Shown: positions 11,613-23,149 of the stretch, in pieces
How the letters are laid out: every line of letters begins with the position of its first letter
Position numbering within the stretch: the stretch's first letter is position 1
DNA from: Macrobrachium rosenbergii
Lineage: Eukaryota; Arthropoda; Malacostraca; Decapoda; Palaemonidae
DNA: 64,000 nt
Assembly: GCF_040412425.1 (NCBI RefSeq)
Contig: NC_089788.1
Coordinates: 61,935,220-61,999,219 of the forward strand
Reading direction: 5' to 3'
Made by a program: the position numbers and the translations under genes
Notes under the pieces: model-generated
The model's input: the letters and a program-made list of their open reading frames with translations, nothing else
What the model was told of the DNA's origin: nothing
The model's database searches: none

Positions 11613-14600
11613 CTTATAGACTTCATAGTGGTGCTAAATGAAGTTGTTCTTGCTTCATCCCTACTCACCTACCTGTCAGCCATCTCAGAGAACAAGTCTC
11701 TCCCTGATTGAGAGAGGTATGTTCCATTTCAACCATTTGTTTTAACTAATTTTAGTATTATTAAAAGTAAAAAAACTGTGATGTGGTTAATATTCAGACA
11801 GACTTTATGATATGGTTAATATTCCAATGAACTTATTATTTTATCAGGTGATTGATGTTGACTGAGACCTCACTCCTCTTTTTCATCTTTCTGCCATAGA
11901 AAAATCAGTTAAAGATACCTTGATACCATCATGATAGCTGTTGGATTGGTAGTATGACAGTTGTTCTTTAACACCTCTTCCTCTTCATCCTACTCATTTT
12001 TCACTGGGCACCTGTAGCACGAATGTGACTTACCACTTACTAACATTTTCCTTTGCCATTAAGGCAAATGGCAGGTGAATCCTCTGACCCATGGTGATGA
12101 TCAGAAAGATTGGTTCTTATGTAAGCAGTGAATATTAAAGAAAGGTAAAGTTGGAAAATATATAGAGGGAGGTAGTAAGGAACCAAATGGAATGGACAAA
12201 AAATTAGGAAGAAAACAGTTGGGTAGAAAGGCTTCTGGCAGTCTGGTGTGTGCCAGGTACATGTCTGTGGAGAAGTTTCAGCTAAAAAACTTCAGGACCT
12301 GCTTCCTCTGCAGTTTACCTTCTTTGACCTTCCCCTGTTATTTGCCTTTTTTAAATCAGTGGCATAATACATCAGATATTTGTTCCTTCAGGGATACAAT
12401 CCTTTGCTTTTATGTGCACTGAAGATACTCTTATTTACAAGACTGGTTTGTATACTGAGGAAAAATAAAAATTACTTTAAAATTTGTGGTTTTTAGCATA
12501 ATTCTTACTTTTCATCACTGGCTACAAGCTATTCTTATGTGTTCTCATTCTTCTTTCCCACTAGTTAATTCCATCAAAGAGTGTATGTAGGAATAGTTTG
12601 AGGGGTGCTCATTTTTGGAGCCAATTCATATGCTAGGTAGACACCACTAATAAAGTAGATTGGATCATATTCTTGGTCTGTCTTGGCAAGGCTTGCAGAA
12701 AGAAGGGTTTATACCTGTAGAACCTAGATATAAAATTTATGGTTGTCAAGTCACTTGAGAATATAACCATAGGTTTGAATAATCAAACAACATTGAATTT
12801 ATACAATAATTATATTTGATTAACATTTTGTGGGGTTTACATTGAGTAAATGATTGACAAGAATCCAGAACATATAAATTAGATTTAAACTTTTACTCCA
12901 TTTACTTGATTTATTTTTAAAGTCAAGAATATTTGATAAACAGAAATGTAATCTTGTGTTTAATGAGACAAGTTTGATGCCAGTCCACATCCTTATTCTT
13001 TTTCACTCAGATGTATTTTCTTCTGTTAAAGTACTATTAGAATTAAAGCAATAATGTAAATGTAAATGGCTAGTAACCTCATAATTGTAAAGTCCTTTCT
13101 TACCAAGCTCACAGCATAAGCCTCAGATGTTGTCTCTGCCCTGTACTGACACTCAAACCTATGTCCAGCTCACTTGGTCCCAATCCCAAATCTTAATCAG
13201 CCCTGGCTTGTAGATTCTTCATAAGTTTCTGCATCCATCACCAGATATTTTACCTTTCTGATCTTTGGTATTCTTTGCCATACTTGAATTAGTACTCCAT
13301 GTTTTCTAACAGACCTATGAAACATTCATATACTGTAGGTATTCTTTTTATGAGTGAGAAAAAATGTAATCATAAGTGTATTGGTGTGGATATGGCAATA
13401 ATGAGTTAGGTCATTACTTGTTTTTGCCAAACATTCTGGTAGTAACCCTCTTGTGCATGATATCAGTATGAGGAAATCATTTTGAAGTTTTTGTTTGTGA
13501 TGAAGCTTGGCAGTGATCAGCTCCTTTCATTGTCCACATCCACTGTGAAACTTTTAAATAGGTTTTTCTGACTCCCACAAAAATTGTAAGGTCACTAACA
13601 AATATAAGTAAAACCTTTATTATTTGGGAGGTTACCACTTAACACAAATTCAGAAGCATGAAATCTGTATGCAAACCTTTTAGACTACTGTATTTATAAT
13701 TAGCTCACAATCATGGTGTTTAGGAATCCTAGACACTTCATTCCCAGTACTAACGAAAATTATATGCTGGCTGGCTGGCTGCACTGCACATATTTTGTAT
13801 GAATTCTGGGGCCCATGACAACAAGAGCCTCACTTTTAGTATAATCTAAGACTATAGGCTGCAAAGAAATATGTGTTTAGGAGGCAGGAACTTCAGCTGG
13901 GTATGTATGAAAAACTAATACCATAAAAAAATTACGTTAGTTTTGCAACATACCCTTTACCTGTAAATCTAGAAGGTTATTTTAGGCGGAGAGGATTGAG
14001 GCAGTATAAGCCCTCTGCATTGGCCAGTTGTGATGTACAGTAGGATCCATCTGAGATCTCTTGTGATTGAGATAAGCTATGGGATCCAAGGCGTTAAGGA
14101 AAAGCCCAAACCTTGAGAATCATATCAAAACAAATGAGTTGGCAACTGCAAATCCAAGGGATACTCTAGAAAGAAGCATAGCAGATGACCATACTCACCA
14201 ACATGAAGAGGCAAAATACTCCAGATAAGTTTTTTTGAGGGTGAAAGTAGGAATAAGGCTGTGAAGACATGAAATCTGTCAATCCTTAACTAAATTAATT
14301 ACTACACTTTCCACTGCTTCTAAAGGTTAGAATAAACAGAGACCAGGTCAGAAATACTCATGTCCAGCATCTCTACACATGTGTCATAAAGAGAATTAGA
14401 ACTTGAAGATATTGCTTAAAGAACAAAATTAAAACAAGTGAAGATTAGTGTTATAAGATATTAACCTTGTTCAGTACAGTACTGCCATGTGTTACCTTAC
14501 ATTTAGCACCAGTGGGAAATTTCCCACTGTTATTCTACCCAGACTGCCTGGAATTTTCCCACACTGCCACATCAGTTGTAAAGGATATACCTGTGAAATC

Positions 14601-14900
14601 CACTCCTTGAAAAGTTATAATTGAATGTGCACAAAGTTACTGATTACTTCTGAACATACAAATGTCAGAGATAGGTCATCCTCAGGATAAAATCAAAGCC
14701 AGTCTGATCAGGACTAACAAAGGTTCCTATTTAGAGACTAAATGTCACACTTGTGGAATATCATGATGATTTCAGCTCACCTGAAAAACAGGTGGAGTCC
14801 ACATAGGATGACAACTGTGGGAACAGCAGACATTGGTGCATCACAGAGGCTGACAGCTCTTCTGACCATTCAAAAAGTAAAAGGGCAGTGATGGAAAATG
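11613..14900. other. inter-cassette intron, nothing recognised
   Basis: AT-rich DNA. Short ORFs such as the one at 12192 show no recognisable domain. No exon with the phase and length of 4a/4b was recognised. Confidence 0.4.
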
Positions 14901-15299
14901 TGTGCCATAGATTACCACTCACCAGCTAGAACAGCATCCTCTGCTTGAAATAGGGAAGATCAAAACTGCAGGGTTGGCAATATCAGTGCTACTGCCTCTT
15001 CTGGAAGGTCTTCATTTCTGACTCCAGTTAGAGAACCTTCAAGCAGGCAAATGCATATCTTCAATTTCTAGAGGAATTGGTAAGGATGAGGTTGGCTTCT
15101 TGGGCTTTCCAAATTAGCAAGATTCTTGGGATGTATGCAGGGAGGATGATTTGTAAACCATTCTTGCTTTACATGAGGATGTACTTCTGTCAGTTTACTA
15201 GAAAGCAGAGAAGAATGGTTCTGTACTCTGCCAGACTTTTGTTGATTCTTCCTGCTCTTGCAGCTCCATAACTCATGTCTGCTATTGTTGCTGCTTTAA

Positions 15300-15900
15300 A
15301 TTTATTGTGGTCACTGATGAGTCCATGGTCATGAATGGGTCTAATCGTAGTGCAAACATGTCACATAACCATTGTGTTTGATACTGTTACTATGGCCTAG
15401 GACCTAGCCCCACTGTTGAGTTACTGTTTTTGCTGGCACTCTGTTTGTGGCTTCAGCATATGTATGGTCCTGGCCCCAGCTTGGTTCTGTAATTGAGGCA
15501 GTAGCTTGTGGTATATCATGGCTTTAGCTGTGGGTCCTAGCGTCTGCATGGTCATGTTCCTGATGCTACGTGGTCTTCTGCATGTGGCTGCATTTCTAGG
15601 TTAGCACCTTAGATGGGGCACTGTCCTACTTAGTCCCATGCTTGTGGCTGCATTCCTAGTTTAGCAGCTGAGATGGGGTTATTGTCCAACTTAGTCCCAT
15701 GTTTGTGATCATGGTTCTGAGTGGTCCCTGTTCTGGTGTTGCTTGGTCCCATGCTCAAGACTGTGACTCTTAGCATCTCCATGACTGTGGCCTAGAGATC
15801 CATGATACACTACTTGCCAAGTTTGTTGCCTTACCCTTGTCCTTGAATTTTGAAATCTGTGCTGTTATGCTCTTGGCATGGTCCTAACTTGCTCTTGTGA
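15300..15900. repeat. degenerate repeats, including one ~62 bp tandem pair
   Basis: The stretch GTGGCTGCATTTCTAGGTTAGC near 15585 recurs as GTGGCTGCATTCCTAGTTTAGC near 15647, each followed by GATGGGG and CTTAGTCCCATG. Shorter TGGTC(C/T)...GTGGC words recur through the rest of the block. It may derive from a retroelement coding region, but no protein was identified. Confidence 0.5.
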
Positions 15901-17026
15901 ATATATGCCAGTGCAGCCTCTCCACATTATTGTGGCCCTTGTCATTGGGGCAGCATCTGCCAAGAGGTAGGTCCTCAGTGTAAGAGTTCACTGGTGCCAC
16001 TACTAGTACAACCATAAATCATCAATCATAAACATAAACATAAATCATTAATGGATGATTTTACAGGTGGGTTCAAGTGTGGCTCCCTAACTTTTCTTTC
16101 ACTAAGTACCTTTCAAGATAGCAGTGAAAAGGAATGTGAAACCCCATTCAGCTGGCAAAGAAAAGCTCCATGTGGAATTTCACCAAAATCTTTTCTACAC
16201 CACCAAAAGGAAGAGATGAGTTTTGAAAAGAAAATATGTATGCATGGAGAAATTCAATAATTAATTCAAGCAAAATGATTAGCCAAAATAAAGTGTGGTG
16301 CTTTGCTACATAAGACCCAAGGATTTAGGAGGCACATGTGCAATGGTTCTTGCCAGCAGTCCATAGAGTTTTGAATGGGGAATGAAGTGTCTAGAATTTG
16401 AAAAGAACTATGATGTTGGCTAATTAAAGGTAATGGGTTCGTTGTGAAGCAAAGATAGTATTTTCAATTGGTTTCATACTTTTCAACCCATATCCTTTTT
16501 ATTCTTGTATGCAAACAGACTTGTATTTCCATATGCTTCTTTGATGAGAAATGGAAATAAGTTGTTTAAGAATTGTAATTGCGGATTTGGTGGTGTAATT
16601 ATTTGGAATATATGGCAGCTGGTGAGGAAGAGCCCTGTGCCAAATGAATACTTCCCCATGTGGTTCTAGAGATATTGCACTGCTGTGGCTACAAGATGCT
16701 TCTATTGAGTGCTCTTTGTAGATGGTTTCTAGCTGTTAAGAATGGTTTGACATTTTATATGTTCAGAATTTATGGTTGGAATGTATCCTGAATTATGGGC
16801 ATAGTTCCATTATTACAAGCAGAAAATGCCTATCTGTTACTTGCAGGACAATAATTGATTTCTTCTAGCCATCACAGAATACAGAGTTCTCTTCTTAAAG
16901 ATAGTTGTACTTTATTGCTCTAAAGAAGTAAGGATAAAAGTGGTTAGGGTTCTTCCTTAAGTTTGATGTAGAGCTTCCATGACCTGGTCTCCACTGTGCC
17001 TTTTATCATTGTTCTTTTTAACATTA
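15901..17026. other. intron sequence, nothing recognised
   Basis: Mixed-composition DNA with short ORFs that match nothing I recognise. Confidence 0.35.
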
Positions 17027-17096
17027 TTATTATTATATTATAATTATTATTATTTTTATTCTGTATTTTTTCTTTTGGTCTATCACAGTCATCCTA

Positions 17097-17237
17097 TTCG
17101 ACTGGGTGGTTTTTATAGTGTGGGGTTCCGGGTTGCATCCTGCCCCCTTAGGAGTCCATCACTTTTCCACTATGTGCACTGTTTGTAGTAGCACTTTTCT
17201 GCATGAGTCCTGGAGCTACTTCGCCATCTAGTTTTTC

Positions 17238-17239
<2 letters not shown>
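17097..17239 (-). mobile_element. R4/Dong-like LINE, 3'-end fragment
   Basis: This stretch is nearly identical to 43158-43306, the 3' part of the full LINE copy (shared words include CTGGGTGGTTTTTATAGTGT, TGCATGAGTCCTGGAGCTAC and CTAGTTTTTCCA). It is 5'-truncated and its 5' side passes straight into (ATT)n at 17240. Another TTA-rich tract lies just beyond its 3' side (17027-17055). Confidence 0.8.

Positions 17240-17307
<68 letters not shown>
17240..17307. repeat. (ATT)n microsatellite
   Basis: About 22 ATT units between the LINE 3' fragment and the Penelope-like copy. Confidence 0.97.
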
Positions 17308-17479
17308 TGGATAGTAGATCCTCTTTCAAACAGGTACAGTATTATTGAAAGTGATGGCTTTGTCAGCTGCATTCAGTTTACATAGAGTTTTCTCTATTTT
17401 TCTAATAACTGGCTTTTCTTGGTTACTGTTGGATTTAGCAGTAGCGGGCAGCTTCGCTTTCTCAATGTTCTCGTCTGCA

Positions 17480-18185
17480 AGACCAGCGATGGCCTGAGAG
17501 AACCTCCGCATACATGAAGCGGACCAACCTTGGCCTCTACCTTAATGGAGACAGCGATTGCCCTGCAAGGTATAAGAATACCACCATCAAGGCCTTCGTA
17601 AGGAGGGCCTTAACACACTGTTCGTCCTGGCAGAACACCACCAAGAACTCAACCGCGTCTCCCAAATGTTCATGAACAACGGGTATTTGAGCAAGCAAAT
17701 GAATAAGGAAATACACATAGCACTGGATCGGTGGTATGATGAACGTCAACAGCCACAGCCCCATCCACAAGAAAGAATTAAATTGTATTATAAAGCAAGA
17801 ATGCACCCTAAATACTAGGAGGACAAACATGTCATAAAAAATATTATTAAAGAGAATGTATATACTACCAAAATAGACACATAAGAGACCTGATAATGAA
17901 GAACAACCTGGTCCCGCTGATAAGTGATCCCCTTGGACAGACAAATGTGGTATACCATTGCAAATGCCCAGTCTGTGGATGTCCCAGCTCATATAGCCTA
18001 TAAGTATGACCACCATGAAACTGGCTAAGAGAATTACTGTGCAAGAAGATGCTATAAGACTCCATATGAGGGATTCCCATTATACGGGCATCACAATAGA
18101 TACGATTACCGAAAACACGGAGATAATTGGAAAGGCCTGGACTTCAGATGCCTTTGGTTGCTAGAGGCACTCTTCATACACCATA
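17480..18185 (+). pseudogene. Penelope-like linker and GIY-YIG endonuclease relic
   Basis: In shifting + frames I read KNTTIKAFVRRAL, HHQELNRVSQMFMNNGYLSK, IALDRWYDERQQPQPHPQER, IKLYYKARMHPKY, then a NVVYHCKCPVCGCPSSY block, MTTMKLAKRITVQEDAIRLH, MRDSHYTGITIDTI and ENTEIIGKA. The order matches Penelope-like C-termini: a basic linker, the 'VVYxxxCP..C...YIG' GIY-YIG core, then the Hx(n)H-type helix. The YIG position is broken by a small indel (TATAGCCTATAAGTATG where the 47.4 kb copy has an intact frame), and other frameshifts are present. Confidence 0.75.
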
Positions 18186-18263
18186 GCAAGTGGCACTCTT
18201 GGCCCTGCAATGCAAGATCCAGTGAGCCACCTGGCAACCAATGAAAATATTTGTAGGATAATA

Positions 18264-18529
18264 TAGACAGTCCCTGGTTATTGGCGATCTGGTTTTACAG
18301 GGCTTGTCTAGTGATGAAAATCGGCAATTTTCAGCGCCGAAAATCGCCGATTTCCACTTATGTCCACCGATAATTGGGTATTGGCGCTGATACATACCTA
18401 ACAGAGGTGCCAATCTCCAGTTATTGGAGCCAGTAAGCGCCAAAAATCGCCAATTTTCAGTTATTGGCAATTTTCACTTATTGTCACACTGTTGGAACAG
18501 AACCCTCGCTGATAACTAGGGACTGCCTG
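18264..18529. mobile_element. TIR MITE, CAGGCAGTCC family, copy 2 (266 bp), nested
   Basis: The ends match copy 1 at 11338 (left GACAGTCCCTGGTTA, right TAACTAGGGACTGCCTG) and TA flanks lie at 18262-18263 and 18530-18531. It interrupts the Penelope-like copy. The second Penelope-like copy keeps the empty site, GGTAATACCAGGCAGT, at about 47787, which shows a TA target duplication directly. Confidence 0.9.
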
Positions 18530-18732
18530 TACCAGGCAGTGACGTCGTGCTGCGTCACACACCATGCAGTGACGTCACGCACCAGCCCCGCTGGTCAGTG
18601 AGACTACAGCAGTGCAAACATCAAGTTTGAGATTTTGGCTTGAAGAAACTTCTTGCTAGCCAATGAGCGACCCGCATTTCGCCTTGGCCATTCAAAAGTC
18701 GGCATGCAGTTGACCCTCTGCTGACCATCATG

Positions 18733-18740
18733 TATATAAA
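18733..18740 (+). promoter_or_regulatory. TATA box in the Penelope-like promoter segment
   Basis: TATATAAA sits in a conserved non-coding segment that is shared by all three copies (18540-18900, 47800-48130, inverted at 46440-46750). In each the TATA motif is followed by AGAGTA(C/G)GACCCAGCATGAA. Conservation of a TATA box across copies suggests the element's own RNA polymerase II promoter. Confidence 0.55.
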
Positions 18741-19082
18741 GAGTACGACCCAGCATGAACGTCAGTCCACTCCAGTCCTTTGCTGTAAACATGCTCAGTA
18801 GTACCTGAGAGAAACGTTGGCCTAACACACTTGTAGCTGATTTAACAACTACACCAACCTGAAAAAACTCTGTGGACCTGATCCCCAGATTTCACTTACT
18901 GGATGACCCTTGTATGCATCTGAGATAAGTTATATCCCGATCTGCAACTGTTTCCCTCTCCAGAAATGACAAGCATCGGAGAGTTACTGGCACAGTGCAG
19001 TAACCAAGAAAAGTCAGTTTTTAGAAAAATAGAGAAAACTATATAAACTGAATGCAGCTATCACTTTCAATAATACCTGTTG

Positions 19083-19086
<4 letters not shown>

Positions 19087-19138
<52 letters not shown>
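19087..19138. repeat. (TTA)n microsatellite
   Basis: About 17 TTA units capping the right end of the Penelope-like copy. Confidence 0.95.
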
Positions 19139-19139
<1 letters not shown>

Positions 19140-20147
19140 GTTTAACAAGACCACAGCCATTTATATAGACTCATTGTTTACCCAAAGAATTTATTCTAAA
19201 ATGAGATGTTAAAAAGTTGGTGTAAGGTAAGGTTTAAGAAGCTGGATAGCTTGATGGGAAGAAACCAAAGAGAGAGAATAACCCTTTTTAGTTTAGCAGG
19301 AGCCACATGTAAACACCTGTCAAGAGCTCTATGGAATAACAGTACTATAACTTTGTTCATCACGTCTTCATTAAGAATGGATGTATCTCAAAAACTAAAT
19401 TCTCTTGAAATATTGAGTTCAGATGTGTTTCAGAATTCATTACTGAGGCAACTTTATGTGAAAAAGACCAAATATGTGTTTAGTATAATCAAGCTCAACT
19501 GATTTTGTGGTGTGATTCCTGTTAAGCTGAGTATGTTGCTGTTTCCACATCTTAGTACTCATTCTAGTGTCTCATCAAACAGTCTTCTAAAGACTGTCTT
19601 CTGACTGCCAAAAGTTATGTATAGACTGTCAGTCAGTTCTTATGGAAAATGTGCTGACTTAAGCAAATTTCTTGTGAATTTTACACATCATTTATTCACC
19701 CTCTTTCTGTTTTGGGCATTTTTTACCAGTAATTATGTGACAGGTCTTCTGTAAGTCCTGAAACATTTATTGTTAGAAGTTTTGTTTGTTATATCATATA
19801 GTAAATGTTATTCACGTGACAGTGAGTAGGTGATATTCAGCATCACTACATACATTATGCAAGGATCATAATTTTCTTTCTCATACCAATAATTCTTCTT
19901 GCATCCTGATAATTACTCACTACATTGTAGAGAGTGCCATGTGGAACCAGGTTTTTTCATCTGCTTATGGGTAATTGCACAAGTAATTAAGCATACCCAG
20001 TTCTCTGGTAGCATCATCCAACAGCCAGAAGGTTTATGAAATTTAGCAACTTGAGTCATACAGAGTATTAGTAATGTAGGGATTTTTTTACTCATTTTTT
20101 GTGAAATATGTAACTAGCTTCTTGTTTCCTTTTGCAATACTGGTAGG
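19140..20147. other. intron sequence between elements, nothing recognised
   Basis: AT-rich DNA. The ORF at 19206 (98 codons) has no recognisable domain and ordinary AT-rich composition, and I do not call it a gene. Confidence 0.4.
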
Positions 20148-20330
20148 TTTTTTATATAAGTAACTTACCAAGTAATTACATAGCTAATAGTTTCAACTCG
20201 CACGGTAGCTAAAATTTTGAAATTCGCAGTAGTGCTACTTTTGAATTGGGTAGGTGACTAGCCCCACCCATATTCGGGGAAAGAGAGGGACAACTCAGCA
20301 AAGAGCTTCAGTTTGTTTCTGCTGGCTTAT
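20148..20330. repeat. DIRS left inverted terminal repeat
   Basis: It matches the reverse complement of 25600-25793 over about 170 bp with scattered changes. The outer end TTATATAAGTAACTTACC is also complementary to the first half of the internal complementary region. Confidence 0.85.
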
Positions 20331-20541
20331 GACTGTAGACCAGTTGTATGAAGCAGCTCATTTTGGAAACCTTTGCTTTTCCGGTTGATGTCTTTCGCCC
20401 AATTGGTGAAGTATTCTTGCATTTGGTAAACTTTTCAGCACATTTAGTCAGTGTTAAGTCCTATTATGACTGACTTTACCAATTTTTGATGTATTTTCAC
20501 AATTGGAGACAATTTTTTCGTGATTTAGACATTGTTGATAG

Positions 20542-20802
20542 TTGACTTGTGTACGATGTGATTCAAGTTCTTCTAGTATTAGGTATTATAGCAAAGGCTG
20601 CAATACAAGATTGACAAAGACTTCTTACAACCCGTATACCCTTTGCACAGGTTGTAAGGGACAAGTATGTTCAGCGGATTTGACTTGTGAGGAATGTAAA
20701 GACTGGGATAGTAAAAAGTGGAAGAATTTAAGGTCACATTTAGCTAAATTGGAAAGAGACAGGAAGAGGAAGGCAGCTTCTAGAGCCGATAATAGTAAGA
20801 CT
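20542..20802 (+). pseudogene. DIRS Gag-like ORF with small Cys-rich finger
   Basis: The 87-codon frame contains TLCTGCKGQVCSADLTCEEC followed by KDWDSKKWKNLRSHLAKLER and a basic tail, then a stop. The C-x2-C-x4-C-x4-C-x2-C pattern plus a following W recurs in a second DIRS relic on the minus strand at 33,600 (CSRCRSTDCNVSNPCSEC-RNW). It is probably an RNA/DNA-binding Gag segment. Further Gag-like Pro/Ser-rich frames follow at 20859-21770, in broken frames. Confidence 0.6.
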
Positions 20803-20858
20803 TAGTTAACCAGGATTCTACCAAGACTGATGATATTGTTCTTCCTGTTTCTGAGCCT

Positions 20859-22560
20859 GTGTCTATCATGTCTCCCAGTCCCAGTCCTCAAACTATACCA
20901 CCCTCTCCTTTACCTGGCTCCCACGCTTCCGAACCCAATCCCATTGCCTGCCTCGAGCCAAGATTTGAACAGAAATTTAGTTTGATAGTGAGCACTATGG
21001 TCCAGTTGGGGTCTTCAGTGAGAGTCCTGATGGATAATATAAGTGATGAAAGTGTAAGTCAGGTGTTGGTGGAGGTGGTGGCTGCTTGTCCCACCGATTC
21101 TCCTAGGCAAAGATCACTTTTATACTCCCCTAAACCTGCGAGGAGTCATACTGGTAGCCCAAGGGAGGTCGATGGGGTCTGCCCATGGGTAATCGGCCCC
21201 TCAGTTGGACCTGTTGTTGCATACCAGGTTGAGACAGTGAGCCATTTGAAAGGCATTTCCATGGAAGTGTGTCGGCTTTCTTTGAGTTCTGAGGAGTCCA
21301 GTCCCAGGTGCCAATGGTGTTTTACGGACGAATCACAGCCACTGAAAAAGCTTGCAGCAGATGTGTCACACTCTCCTCCAGTGCCCTGCAAGAGGTTCAG
21401 AAAGCCTGCTTGCAGCCCTTGCCCTTTTGGCAGTTACTGGGATAGCCCAGAGCTTTTTTCTTTGGAGTGCACGGAGGTAGAGAGCCAGTATTCAGCCCCC
21501 AAACACTGCTTCTTACTCTGGCAAATGCTCCTCTTCATCCAAAAATCTATCGTCATTTGAGCGCCTGGTAGCTCCCGAGCTCCCATTAGTGTTCGAGCAC
21601 CCACCAGCACCCGCGCACCTGCTAGAGCCCGAGCGCCTGGTGTCATCGGATGTGGAAGAGGGAGTAGATCAGGACACTTCTCCTTCGGCTTATGAAGCCT
21701 GGCTGAGATTTTTGCTCACTAGTTTTCCTGATTTCTTCTCGCCAGAATACCAGCTTCGCAAGCTTCAGCATTTTTAATGAGCAACCAGACTATCGACTCC
21801 AATAGGCTTCCTAAGGTAGTGCTTTCTTCCTCAGCAAGGAAAGCCTTAACCAAGGTTGAGGATTGGCTCTCAAGAAGAGAGAGCAGGGGAAGGCCTTCTT
21901 CAGTTTTCCTCCTTCCAGGCTGTCTCGGAGATAAGTATCGTATGCCATGGGAGAAGCTCCTTCCTTGGAAGTCTGCTTCCTCCCAGGGGGACTCCTCTGG
22001 GTCGATTGACTCATCCCGAAGGTCAGCTTCTTCTTCTGCCCAAAGTAATGTTCTCTGCAACAGAACTGGACCATCTCCTCAAGAATCTTTTTAAAGTATT
22101 TGAAGTCCTGAGTTTCTTGGACTGGTCTGTGGAAGCCCTTGCAAGTAAAAGTAAGGACTGTGCTGAGGATTGTACCACGAACTGGCTTGATGTCCTTTCT
22201 TGTACAGATAAGGGCATTAGAGATGGCTCACAGGAGAAGGCCTCTCTTTTTGCTATGGGTGTACTCAAGAAGAGAGAGCTTTGTTGTTCAAATACCACTA
22301 AGGGGTTACTTCTTCACAGAAGTCTGCACTTCTCTTCTCTCCCCTTAACCATCATCACCTGTTTCCACAATCTACAGTTCAAGAAATCAGGTCAGATCTT
22401 CGAAAGAAGTCAACGCAGGACCTCTTGGCCCAGTCAACTAGACACCCTAAGGAGAAGACTGCCTTCGGCGCCCAGATGGCCTCTCCTCTTCAGCCACAGC
22501 CCTTTCGGAGTAGCAGACAAAAGGCTTACCCCAGACCTCACTCAAACGTCCGCTTCTCGT
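20859..22560 (+). pseudogene. DIRS Gag-like Pro/Ser-rich region, broken frames
   Basis: Low-complexity Pro/Ser-rich reading (MSPSPSPQTIPPSPLPGS at the start) and APERLV-like repeats near 21560-21640 precede the reverse transcriptase. The frames at 20859, 21589 and 21856 each cover part of it, so several frameshifts have occurred. No catalytic domain is visible. The position fits the N-terminal ORF of DIRS elements. Confidence 0.5.
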
Positions 22561-22840
22561 CTTGAGCAGTTAAGAAGTCCTCCTCCAAGCCTTCCTCACG
22601 AAGTGAGGACTCTATCCTCTGTACTTCAGTATGAGCCAGAATCCTTCATTTTTGAGAATGGGAAGCAGAGGGAGCAGAATGTTGGATCGTAGAAGTCCTG
22701 GGGGAGGGTTAATCCATCCCATTCGGGGAGAAACCAGCCTTAGTCAATGCGCCCGTCATATTGACTGCCTACTCAGCAGGCTCGGAGAGGTTTTCGCCCC
22801 TCTCCCAAGAAGGTTCATCCTTTCTCAGGAAGAGAGCAAT

Positions 22841-22928
22841 AGAGGTGGTCGAAGATGTCAGTTCTCAAGGGTTCTACAACCATCTTTAGAGGTGGTCAAA
22901 GATGTCAGTTCTCAAGGGTTCTACAACT
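22841..22928. repeat. 44 bp tandem duplication inside DIRS RT
   Basis: GAGGTGGTC(G/A)AAGATGTCAG and TTCTCAAGGGTTCTACAAC occur twice in a row. The second copy is in frame with the LFVVPKSPGG reverse-transcriptase motif. Confidence 0.9.
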
Positions 22929-23110
22929 GTCTTTTTGTAGTCCCCAAGTCTCCAGGAGGTTGGAGACCCATCCTGGATGTCAGCACCCTAAATTTCTTCG
23001 TCCAGAAGACGAAATTTAGGATGGGAACAAACTGGACCATCCTATCATCCATTCGCCAGGGAGATTGTATGTTCCCCACCAATATGCAGGACTCCTGTCT
23101 GAGGATGGTC
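22860..23110 (+). pseudogene. DIRS reverse transcriptase, fingers only
   Basis: The + frame reads VVKDVSSQGFYNCLFVVPKS, PGGWRPILDVSTLNFFVQKT and KFRMGTNWTILSSIRQGD. These are RT motifs 1-2 of DIRS/Ty3-like enzymes. The expected LxDAYF, FGL and YxDDW palm motifs should follow, but after GDCMFP the sequence jumps to the RNase H approach (LLGTLASKEQFISLGRLH near 23155). The catalytic palm is thus deleted. Confidence 0.85.
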
Positions 23111-23149
23111 AGTGAAAGTCTCTCTCTTTAGAACTGCTGAGCCAACAAG

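Larger units (their letters stand above)
17310..19080 (+). mobile_element. Penelope-like element copy with inverted ends
   Basis: The left end (about 17339-17430) and right end (about 19004-19080) are inverted copies of a ~75 bp sequence that includes AATAACTG(G/A)CTTTTCTTG. Both are capped on the outside by (ATT/TTA)n. Inside are the RT-to-endonuclease linker (17480-17820), a GIY-YIG-like segment (17880-18180), a nested MITE (18264-18529) and a promoter-like non-coding segment (18540-18900). The reverse transcriptase core is absent, so the copy is 5'-truncated and dead. Inverted terminal 'pLTRs' are a known feature of the family. Confidence 0.75.

Noticed and set aside
12192..12422. ORF with a basic N-terminus (MDKKLGRKQLGRKASG...)
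   Set aside because: No recognisable domain, no splice context and not supported by composition.
17148..17385. ORFs with long poly-Ile or poly-Tyr runs at (ATT)n tracts (also 46 kb, 49.6 kb, 57.7 kb with poly-Asn)
   Set aside because: They are translations of TTA/ATT microsatellites, not proteins.
21146..22298. Minus-strand ORFs in the 21-22 kb region
   Set aside because: Shadows of the DIRS Gag-like frames; no domains.
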